Assembly (NCBI GenBank): GCA_913776675.1 | Contig: CAJYRE010000579.1 | Location: forward strand, 1-5,932 | Source of the DNA: Rhizobiaceae bacterium | Lineage (GTDB): Bacteria > Pseudomonadota > Alphaproteobacteria > Rhizobiales > Rhizobiaceae | DNA length: 5,932 nt | Direction: 5' to 3' | Shown: positions 1 to 5,316 of the stretch, in pieces | Numbering within the stretch: the stretch's first letter is position 1 | Layout of the letters: each line of letters starts with the position of its first letter | Program-made: the position numbers and the translations under genes | Notes under the pieces: model-generated | What the model saw: the letters and a program-made list of their open reading frames with translations, nothing else | What the model was told of the DNA's origin: nothing | The model's database searches: none

Positions 1-50
1 CAAATTCCTGATGGCTGTATTTGTTTTATATCAGCATGTTAAGAAGGATT

Positions 51-126
<76 letters not shown>

Positions 127-191
127 ATAAGGGTCCGGCATTTGCCGGTTCCGGGAACCGAGTGAAGCAGTGCTTCGTTCGGTGTGGGCGC

Positions 192-220
192 TTCATACGT
201 CGTTGATTTTCGTATGGCAA
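192..220 (-). promoter_or_regulatory. candidate promoter of tRNA-Ala
   Basis: On the minus strand, TTGCCA (220-215) and TATGAA (197-192) are separated by exactly 17 bp, a reasonable sigma-70-type -35/-10 pair. It would start transcription near 185, giving a leader of about 60 nt before the tRNA. The same segment contains the inverted repeat CATACG (194-199) / CGTATG (211-216). It lies directly after the terminator of the upstream minus-strand gene, which suggests the tRNA is transcribed independently. This is pattern-based only. Confidence 0.4.
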
Positions 221-223
221 GTC

Positions 224-262
224 AAAAAAGTAAGGCCCCGGAATTTTTTTTATCCGGGGCCT
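224..262 (-). terminator. rho-independent terminator of the TIGR02300-family gene
   Basis: A perfect 9-bp GC-rich stem, AGGCCCCGG (233-241) with CCGGGGCCT (254-262), encloses a 12-nt AT-rich loop. Read on the minus strand it is followed by TTACTTTTTT (233-224 side), a usable U-tract. On the plus strand no T-run follows, so it is oriented for the minus-strand gene whose stop codon lies 25 bases away at 288-290. Confidence 0.85.
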
Positions 263-287
263 CAGATTGTGGATAAGTGACGAAGCC

Positions 288-674
288 TTACACTTCGTCG
301 TCGTCGCCGGTTACGCTGATGATGCCGGCCATATCGTCGTCTTCATCATCTTCGTCGGCTTCCAGGAAGGTGTCGTCGTCGTCATCGCCGATTTCAACAT
401 CGTCATCGCCAATATCCGGAATGTCATCGCCGCCTGCTGCCTCATCGGCATCTTCCAGCGACACCAGTTCGACGTCGGTGTTTTCTGCATCGACTTCTGG
501 CACATCCTCTTCTTCAGCCTTCTCCATGATGGCTGCAACCGAGGTTTCTACAAAGTAAGAAAGCGGCCACGATTTCTGGGTGTAGGGGGATACGACCGGA
601 TCCTTGTTCAGATCGTAGAATTTCTTGCCGGTGTCGGGGCAAGTGCGTTTTGTTCCAAGTTCTGCCTTCGCCAC
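288..674 (-). CDS. TIGR02300-family small acidic protein, function unknown
   Basis: This 128-residue protein has two parts. The N-terminal part (about 1-45) carries the conserved block CPDTGKKFYDLNKDP (12-26) followed by SPYT and a PLSYF segment, which matches the alphaproteobacterial family TIGR02300 as I know it. The remainder is a low-complexity tail very rich in Asp and Glu, with runs such as GDDDDD and DEDDEDDD, and is probably disordered. I see no signal peptide or membrane segment, so it should be cytosolic. I chose the GTG at 674 because family members start close to the ELGTKRTC motif and a GAGG lies 8 nt upstream. The frame stays open to a start at 782, but those extra 36 codons would cover the hairpin repeat at 738-788. 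No biochemical role is known to me. The single Cys argues against a classical four-Cys zinc ribbon. The gene is divergent from cmk and ends at a strong terminator. Confidence 0.82.
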   Translation of the reverse strand: MAKAELGTKRTCPDTGKKFYDLNKDPVVSPYTQKSWPLSYFVETSVAAIMEKAEEEDVPEVDAENTDVELVSLEDADEAAGGDDIPDIGDDDVEIGDDDDDTFLEADEDDEDDDMAGIISVTGDDDEV

Positions 675-737
675 TGTCAAAGCCTCATGAAGTCCGTGGA
701 AAATTAGGGCATGCGCCAACGGTCCAGACCCTTTTTT

Positions 738-788
738 GAGTTTGTCGTTGTGGGAAAACCGGTGACCACTTTTCCCTGACAAACTCTA
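738..788. repeat. hairpin repeat, short form (relative of the element at 3546-3594)
   Basis: This is a two-tier stem-loop. The outer arms GAGTTTGTC (738-746) and GACAAACTC (778-786) pair perfectly over 9 bp. The inner arms GGGAAAA (752-758) and TTTTCCC (770-776) enclose an 11-nt loop (759-769). The inner stem, loop length, CCG/CAC loop ends, lopsided internal loop and trailing TCTA all recur at 3546-3594, so the two are related copies. No U-tract follows on either strand, so a terminator role is unlikely. It sits in the divergent gap between the TIGR02300 gene and cmk. Confidence 0.75.
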
Positions 789-963
789 AGGCTGGCCCAA
801 CTGTAGTCGGTCCCCTTAATCGTTACCTCACCTTCTGTCAAAGGCAAACTGTGATTTGCTCGCTGATGGCGAAAACACGGCCTGTTTTTCATCTTGAACC
901 GGTTTCGAATTAAACAATCATGCAATAAAGAGAGCCAATCAGCCGCGATGTGAGGGATAACCC

Positions 964-1629
964 GTGACAGATGATGTGAAACCAAGCTTTACTCCGCGCT
1001 TTACCATTGCCATCGATGGACCCGCTGCAGCTGGCAAGGGCACCCTGTCGCGCCAGATTGCGCACGTCTATGGGTTTCACCATCTCGACACCGGCCTGAC
1101 CTATCGCGCCACCGCCAAGGCTTTGCTGGATGCAGGCCTTCCGCTGAATGACGAATCGGTGGCAGAGAAGGTGGCCCAGACGCTGGATCTGGCGGGCCTG
1201 GATCGCGATGTGCTGTCGCGCCACGAGATCGGCGAAGCCGCCTCGAAAGTGGCTGTGATGCCTGCCGTGCGCCGGGCATTGGTGGAGGCGCAGCGCCGCT
1301 TTGCGCTGAAAACGCCCGGCACAGTGCTGGATGGCCGCGACATTGGCACGGTGGTGTGCCCGGATGCTCCCGTGAAGCTTTATGTGACGGCATCGAGCGA
1401 GGTGCGGGCACGCAGGCGTTATGATGAGATTGTGGCGCGGGGTGAGGCGGCGGATTACCTGTCGATTCTTGAGGATGTCAAACGCCGCGACGAGCGCGAC
1501 ATGGGCCGTGCTGACAGTCCTTTGAAACCAGCAGCAGATGCACACTTGCTAGATACATCCGAAATGAGTATAGAGGCGGCATTTCAAGCTGCGAAAACCT
1601 ATATTGACGCGGCCTTGAGAACCCATTGA
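964..1629 (+). CDS. cmk: (d)CMP kinase (cytidylate kinase)
   Basis: This cytosolic enzyme phosphorylates CMP and dCMP with ATP to the diphosphates for pyrimidine salvage and for RNA, DNA and CDP-lipid precursors. The 221-residue protein has the family's landmarks in order: P-loop GPAAAGKGT (19-27), LDTG and YRA (41-49) of the nucleotide-monophosphate site, [13 protein letters not shown] (124-136), and the Arg-rich lid [17 protein letters not shown] (174-190) followed by LLDTS (195-199). Its length is typical. I start it at the GTG at 964, with GAGG at 952-955 lying 8 nt upstream; an ATG at 971 is out of frame. Start-proximal residues [12 protein letters not shown] precede the first beta strand, as expected. 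It lies upstream of rpsA on the same strand, a common arrangement. In related Rhizobiales aroA usually precedes it, but no aroA is present here, and I find no convincing promoter in the gap. Confidence 0.96.
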   Translation: MTDDVKPSFTPRFTIAIDGPAAAGKGTLSRQIAHVYGFHHLDTGLTYRATAKALLDAGLPLNDESVAEKVAQTLDLAGLDRDVLSRHEIGEAASKVAVMPAVRRALVEAQRRFALKTPGTVLDGRDIGTVVCPDAPVKLYVTASSEVRARRRYDEIVARGEAADYLSILEDVKRRDERDMGRADSPLKPAADAHLLDTSEMSIEAAFQAAKTYIDAALRTH

Positions 1630-1640
1630 CTTGCATTCAA

Positions 1641-1777
1641 GGCCGGTTTTGCCGGTCACTATCGCCTGATCTTTCGTCCTTGCGCCGGATTGTCCTTTTT
1701 GAAGGACGGATGCGGGATCGGCTTTTATCAACACCAACCCCCGGCGCGATCCGTATCCTGATGGATACGATGAGGAG
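1641..1777 (+). promoter_or_regulatory. structured rpsA leader with several stem-loops
   Basis: The 153-base cmk-rpsA gap contains several possible RNA stems. GGCCGG (1641-1646) can pair with CCGGTC (1652-1657). GTCCTT (1692-1697) pairs with AAGGAC (1702-1707), while CGTCCTT (1675-1681) can compete for the same AAGGACG (1702-1708). GGATCG (1715-1720 area) can pair with CGATCC (1747-1752). A perfect 7-bp hairpin CGTATCC-TGAT-GGATACG (1752-1769) ends 2 nt before the GAGGAG ribosome binding site (1772-1777). Ribosomal protein S1 autoregulates its translation through leader structure in E. coli; whether this leader does the same is inference. Confidence 0.45.
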
Positions 1778-1782
1778 ATTTC

Positions 1783-3483
1783 ATGTCTGTTACGAACCCG
1801 ACACGGGACGATTTTGCAGCTCTGCTGGAAGAGTCTTTTTCCAAGACCGATCTGGCCGAAGGCTATGTTGCCAAGGGCATCATCACAGCCATTGAGAAAG
1901 ACGTTGCTATCGTTGACGTTGGTCTCAAGGTTGAAGGCCGCGTTCCGCTGAAGGAATTTGGCGCACGCGCCAAGGACGGCGCCCTGAAAGTGGGCGACGA
2001 AGTTGAAGTTTACGTTGAGCGCATCGAAAACGCGCTGGGCGAAGCTGTTCTGTCGCGCGAAAAGGCGCGTCGTGAAGAAAGCTGGATCAAGCTCGAAGCC
2101 AAGTTCGAGGCTGGTGAGCGCGTTGAAGGCGTTATCTTCAACCAGGTTAAGGGTGGCTTCACCGTTGATCTCGACGGCGCAGTGGCCTTCTTGCCGCGTT
2201 CGCAGGTTGACATCCGTCCAATCCGCGACGTATCGCCTCTGATGCACAACCCGCAGCCCTTCGAAATCCTCAAGATGGACAAGCGTCGCGGCAACATCGT
2301 TGTATCGCGTCGTACCGTTCTGGAAGAATCCCGCGCTGAACAGCGTTCGGAAATCGTTCAGAACCTCGAAGAAGGTCAGGTTGTTGACGGCGTTGTCAAG
2401 AACATCACCGATTACGGTGCGTTCGTTGACCTCGGCGGCATCGACGGCCTGCTGCACGTTACCGACATGGCATGGCGCCGTGTGAACCATCCTTCGGAAA
2501 TCCTGTCCATTGGCCAGTCGGTCAAGGTTCAGATCATCCGTATCAACCAGGAAACCCACCGCATCTCGCTCGGCATGAAGCAGCTCGAGTCGGATCCATG
2601 GGATGGCATTGCTGCCAAGTACCCGGTTGGTAAGAAGATCTCCGGTACCGTCACCAACATCACCGACTACGGTGCATTTGTTGAGCTGGAGCCAGGCATC
2701 GAAGGCCTCATCCACATTTCTGAAATGTCCTGGACCAAGAAGAACGTACACCCCGGCAAGATCCTGTCCACAACGCAGGAAGTTGACGTGGTTGTTCTCG
2801 AAGTTGATCCGTCCAAGCGTCGTATTTCGCTCGGCCTGAAGCAGACTCTCGAAAACCCATGGCAGGCATTTGCCTACAGCCACCCAGCTGGCGCTGAAGT
2901 GGAAGGCGAAGTGAAGAACAAGACTGAATTCGGTCTGTTCATCGGCCTCGAAGGCGACGTTGACGGCATGGTTCACCTGTCGGATCTCGACTGGAACCGT
3001 CCAGGCGAGCAGGTCATCGAAGAATACAACAAGGGTGACGTTGTTCGCGCTGTTGTTCTCGATGTTGATGTTGAAAAGGAGCGTATCTCGCTCGGCATCA
3101 AGCAGCTCGGCAAGGATACCGTTGGTGAAGCTGCCGCTTCTGGCGATCTGCGTAAGAACGCCGTTGTGTCTTGCGAAATCATCGCAAGCAACGAAGGTGG
3201 CATTGAAGTGAAGCTCGTGAACCACGAAGACATCACCTCGTTCATCCGTCGCGCCGATCTGGCCCGTGACCGTGATGACCAGCGTCCTGAGCGTTTCGCT
3301 GTTGGTCAGGTTGTTGACGCCCGCGTCACCAACTTCTCCAAGAAGGACCGCAAGGTTATGCTGTCGATCAAGGCTCTGGAAATCGCAGAAGAGAAGGAAG
3401 CTGTTGCTCAGTTCGGTTCGTCCGACTCTGGCGCATCCCTCGGCGACATCCTCGGTGCCGCTCTGAAGAACCGCAGCGAATAA
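1783..3483 (+). CDS. rpsA: 30S ribosomal protein S1
   Basis: S1 binds mRNA on the 30S subunit and helps recruit and unfold messages for initiation. The 566-residue product shows six S1 (OB-fold) repeats. The first two are divergent ribosome-docking types at about 27-93 and 111-177. The canonical RNA-binding repeats lie at about 198-267 (NITDYGAFVDL), 283-354 (NITDYGAFVEL) and 370-441 (KTEFGLFIGL), and a degenerate sixth at about 458-531. A short Gly/Ser-containing tail ends in LGDILGAALKNRSE. Length and domain count fit Rhizobiales S1. The ATG at 1783 has a strong GAGGAG 5 nt upstream. Codon use is strongly biased (GTT, GAA, CGT, AAG, CTC), unlike cmk or mbfA, as expected for very high expression. 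It is followed by two tandem terminators. The frame is intact, with no sign of damage. Confidence 0.98.
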   Translation: MSVTNPTRDDFAALLEESFSKTDLAEGYVAKGIITAIEKDVAIVDVGLKVEGRVPLKEFGARAKDGALKVGDEVEVYVERIENALGEAVLSREKARREESWIKLEAKFEAGERVEGVIFNQVKGGFTVDLDGAVAFLPRSQVDIRPIRDVSPLMHNPQPFEILKMDKRRGNIVVSRRTVLEESRAEQRSEIVQNLEEGQVVDGVVKNITDYGAFVDLGGIDGLLHVTDMAWRRVNHPSEILSIGQSVKVQIIRINQETHRISLGMKQLESDPWDGIAAKYPVGKKISGTVTNITDYGAFVELEPGIEGLIHISEMSWTKKNVHPGKILSTTQEVDVVVLEVDPSKRRISLGLKQTLENPWQAFAYSHPAGAEVEGEVKNKTEFGLFIGLEGDVDGMVHLSDLDWNRPGEQVIEEYNKGDVVRAVVLDVDVEKERISLGIKQLGKDTVGEAAASGDLRKNAVVSCEIIASNEGGIEVKLVNHEDITSFIRRADLARDRDDQRPERFAVGQVVDARVTNFSKKDRKVMLSIKALEIAEEKEAVAQFGSSDSGASLGDILGAALKNRSE

Positions 3484-3490
3484 TCGATCT

Positions 3491-3594
3491 TAGAGCGCTT
3501 CAGTGTTTCACGGAAACAATGAAGCGCTCTAATTTTTTGTTTCGACGCATTTCCGGACGGAAAACCGCTACGCACTTTTCCTGGAAATGCTCTA
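3491..3594. repeat. MITE-like intergenic repeat element with imperfect terminal inverted repeats
   Basis: This roughly 104-base element consists of two hairpins joined by an AT-rich spacer. Its ends are imperfect inverted repeats: TAGAGCGCTTC (3491-3501) and the reverse complement TAGAGCATTTC (3594-3584), matching at 9 of 11 bases. The right hairpin pairs GCATTTCC (3547-3554) with GGAAATGC (3583-3590) and GGAAAA (3559-3564) with TTTTCC (3576-3581), around an 11-nt loop. I recognise this composite as resembling a highly repeated intergenic sequence of Brucella and Ochrobactrum genomes; its formal name is uncertain to me. It begins 7 bases after the rpsA stop codon. It has no coding capacity. 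Confidence 0.72.
3492..3538 (+). terminator. rpsA terminator formed by the left arm of the repeat
   Basis: AGAGCGCTTCA (3492-3502) pairs perfectly with TGAAGCGCTCT (3520-3530). Inside it, TGTTTC pairs with GAAACA around the loop ACG, separated from the outer stem by one mismatch. AATTTTTT follows immediately (T-run 3533-3538). Position just after the rpsA stop and the T-run on the plus strand mark it as the primary rho-independent terminator of rpsA. Confidence 0.85.
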
Positions 3595-3611
3595 GTTTGA
3601 AGACTTTAAAG

Positions 3612-3642
3612 CCCGCCGGACAGCAATGTCCGGCGGGTTTTT
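3612..3642 (+). terminator. second terminator between convergent rpsA and globin genes
   Basis: A perfect 10-bp stem, CCCGCCGGAC (3612-3621) with GTCCGGCGGG (3628-3637), has a 6-nt loop AGCAAT and is followed by TTTTT (3638-3642). The T-run favours the plus strand, as a backup for rpsA. On the minus strand the stem is followed only by CTTTAAAG, but since the globin stop codon is at 3647-3649 it may also end the globin transcript, less efficiently. Confidence 0.85.
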
Positions 3643-3646
3643 GTTT

Positions 3647-4072
3647 CTATAGCGCAAGAATCAGACTGCGGGCGATGCGCTCGGCGCTGGCCATGAACCA
3701 GTCGTGCGCCTCTGGTGTCGATTCCATCTCATCAAGGGTTTGCGAAAAAAGTGCGAGCCAAATCGGAAAATGCGCGGGTGTCAATCCACTGACGCCTTGA
3801 TGGGCCTGAACCGGCTTTCCGCCGTAAGCGCCGGTTTTGAAGGCAATGGCCGACCAGAAGCGCTTCATCGTTGCCAGATGTGCATCCCAGTGGCCATCCA
3901 GCTTTTGCGCAAAGATGGGGCCGAGAACGGCATGGCTTTGGATGTTGCCGTAGAAACGATCCACCAACCGGCTGATGAAAGCGGCATCCACGCCCATGGC
4001 GGCCATCTCTTGCGCGGCGCGGTCCTGAATGTCCGCATTGCGGGCGGCGCGCTCAGTGCGAATGTCTTGCAT
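3647..4072 (-). CDS. group III truncated hemoglobin
   Basis: This is a small cytosolic heme protein of the 2-on-2 globin fold. Group III members (Campylobacter Ctb type) are linked to oxygen or nitric-oxide chemistry, but the ligand here is not shown by sequence. From the ATG at 4072 it has 141 residues, normal for the group. Landmarks are the helix B pair F40-Y41 (Tyr B10) in DRFYGNI, F54 in GPIF as likely CD1, the helix E block MKRFWSAIAF (69-78), the motif AHQG with H91 as likely proximal heme ligand, and the group III signature LTPAHFPIWLALF (97-109). I prefer 4072 because AGGA (4083-4080) lies 7 nt upstream; a GTG at 4114 would add 14 residues but has no well-spaced site. It is convergent with rpsA and divergent from mbfA, so it may belong to the same iron/heme or oxidative-stress context. 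Confidence 0.88.
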   Translation of the reverse strand: MQDIRTERAARNADIQDRAAQEMAAMGVDAAFISRLVDRFYGNIQSHAVLGPIFAQKLDGHWDAHLATMKRFWSAIAFKTGAYGGKPVQAHQGVSGLTPAHFPIWLALFSQTLDEMESTPEAHDWFMASAERIARSLILAL

Positions 4073-4173
4073 GGGTTGATCCTGTCTCGTGGCTTTCCTG
4101 TCTGTGTCTATCACGCCTTGCCCGGAATGCGAAAATGCAGGGCTGCTACGGCGCAGTAGCAGTACTCACAGGA

Positions 4174-4202
4174 TTGATCTCAGAGGCCATCTGCGTTAAG
4201 TT
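4174..4202 (+). promoter_or_regulatory. candidate mbfA promoter
   Basis: TTGATC (4174-4179) and TAAGTT (4197-4202) are spaced 17 bp apart. The -10 would abut and slightly overlap the palindrome at 4201-4217, which would then cover the transcription start, a standard geometry for repression. The hexamers are only moderate matches. Confidence 0.35.
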
Positions 4203-4217
4203 TAGAATAATTCTAAA
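4201..4217. promoter_or_regulatory. Irr box / iron control element (ICE) upstream of mbfA
   Basis: TTTAGAATAATTCTAAA is a perfect palindrome with 8-bp arms about a central A, extendable to AAnTTTAGAATnATTCTAAAnTT (4198-4220). It matches the ICE motif bound by the Fur-family heme-responsive regulator Irr in Rhizobiales. In Agrobacterium, Irr is reported to repress mbfA when iron is low, and the same logic fits here. It ends 3 bases before the mbfA GAGG site. It could also influence the divergent globin gene, whose start is about 130 bp away. Confidence 0.85.
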
Positions 4218-4233
4218 TTTGAGGACGCCCATC

Positions 4234-5217
4234 ATGTTTCGCTCACTGTTTTCCGCACCCAAGCGGCGTTTGGATAGTCTTTCCGAGCAGGAGATTCTCG
4301 CGCTGGCGATTGCGTCAGAAGAGGATGATGCCCGGATCTATCTGGCCTATGCGGATCGGCTCAAAGCCCAATATCCCGATTCTGCCAAAGTGTTCGAGGA
4401 CATGGCAGAGGTCGAGCATACGCACCGCAACATGTTGATTGATATGCATACGCGCCGGTTTGGTGATCGTATCCCACTGATCCGGCGTGAGCATGTGCAG
4501 GGCTTTATGGCCCGCAAGCCGGATTGGCTGCAGGCGCAATTGAGCGTCGATCAGGTGCGCGAAGAGGCAGAAGCCATGGAGCGCGCCGCCTATAATTTCT
4601 ATATGGCTGCCCAGAAGCAGGTTTCGGATACTGGCACCCGCAAGCTGCTGGGTGATCTGGCCATGGCCGAGCAGGGGCATGAGGATATAGCCGCTATGCT
4701 CGGTGAAAAGCATCGCCCCGAAGATGTGCAGGCGCATGAGGAGGAAACCGCCAAACGGCAATTTGTCCTCACCTATGTGCAGCCGGGCTTGGCGGGCTTG
4801 ATGGACGGTTCCGTCTCGACCCTTGCGCCAATCTTTGCCGCCGCCTTTGCCACCGGCGACACCTGGCAAACCTTTCTGGTGGGCCTCTCAGCCTCGGTGG
4901 GTGCGGGCATTTCCATGGGCTTCACCGAAGCCTCCCATGACGATGGCAAGATTTCCGGTCGCGGCTCACCCATCAAGCGTGGTCTTGCCTGTGGCATCAT
5001 GACGGCGCTGGGCGGCTTGGGTCATGCGTTGCCCTATCTGATCCCGCATTTCTGGACGGCAACCATCACCGCCAGCATCATTGTGTTTATCGAATTGTGG
5101 GCGATTGCCTTCATTCAGAACAAATATATGGAAACCCCGTTCTGGCGGGCCGCGCTTCAGGTGGTTGTTGGTGGTGCGCTGGTGTTGGCAGCCGGTATTT
5201 TGATTGGCAGTGGTTGA
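4234..5217 (+). CDS. mbfA: membrane-bound ferritin-like iron exporter MbfA
   Basis: MbfA proteins export iron and protect against iron and peroxide stress; they sit in the inner membrane. The 327-residue protein has an N-terminal ferritin/rubrerythrin-like domain (about 15-165) with likely di-iron ligands at E29/E30, ExxH E59-H62, the helix around EEAEAMERAAYNFY (110-123), and ExxH E146-H149. A VIT1-like membrane domain follows, with about five hydrophobic segments near 187-207, 214-233, 250-270, 275-295 and 305-326; the LMDGSVSTLAP and MGFTEA motifs are typical of that family. I start at the ATG at 4234, with GAGG at 4221-4224 lying 9 nt upstream. The frame is open further upstream to 4135, but that would place the Irr-box palindrome inside the coding region. 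It is divergent from a truncated hemoglobin. No clear terminator follows. Confidence 0.93.
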   Translation: MFRSLFSAPKRRLDSLSEQEILALAIASEEDDARIYLAYADRLKAQYPDSAKVFEDMAEVEHTHRNMLIDMHTRRFGDRIPLIRREHVQGFMARKPDWLQAQLSVDQVREEAEAMERAAYNFYMAAQKQVSDTGTRKLLGDLAMAEQGHEDIAAMLGEKHRPEDVQAHEEETAKRQFVLTYVQPGLAGLMDGSVSTLAPIFAAAFATGDTWQTFLVGLSASVGAGISMGFTEASHDDGKISGRGSPIKRGLACGIMTALGGLGHALPYLIPHFWTATITASIIVFIELWAIAFIQNKYMETPFWRAALQVVVGGALVLAAGILIGSG

Positions 5218-5316
5218 GCATCGCATGATTTGATAAGTGCTGCGTCTGCATCGAAAGGTTGAAGCAAGTTATGCGTGTTGTGTTGCGCTCCATCAATCCT
5301 CGGGGCGGAGAGCGAC

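Noticed and set aside
267..707. Plus-strand frames over the TIGR02300 gene, including a Ser-rich 93-codon one at 277-558
   Set aside because: The Ser and Val/Ile richness is simply the complement of the GAT/GAC/GAA runs in the real minus-strand gene.
897..904. AACCGGTT palindrome with a nearby TTGAAC as a cmk promoter/operator
   Set aside because: No acceptable -10 hexamer lies 16-18 bp downstream, and an 8-bp palindrome is common by chance.
704..985. 93-codon minus-strand frame across the TIGR02300-cmk gap
   Set aside because: It runs through the hairpin repeat and into the start of cmk, has no recognisable motif, and shows no convincing start.
910..1545. 211-codon frame on the minus strand, antisense to cmk
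   Set aside because: It overlaps a complete cmk with all motifs, has no ribosome binding site of note, and its His/Arg-rich composition is typical of an antisense shadow.
1549..3225. 558-codon open frame on the minus strand, antisense to rpsA
   Set aside because: It lies wholly opposite a textbook S1 gene. The strongly biased rpsA codons avoid the triplets that would give stops in this antisense frame, and the translation resembles no protein family I know.
4143..4162. Perfect 7-bp hairpin CTGCTAC/GTAGCAG in the globin-mbfA gap as a terminator
   Set aside because: No U-tract follows on either strand and it lies between divergent genes, where no terminator is needed. It may be chance or an unknown operator.
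4135..4233. N-terminal extension of mbfA by 33 codons
   Set aside because: It would place the Irr-box palindrome and the GAGG site inside the gene, and MbfA proteins start near the MFRSLF-type N-terminus.
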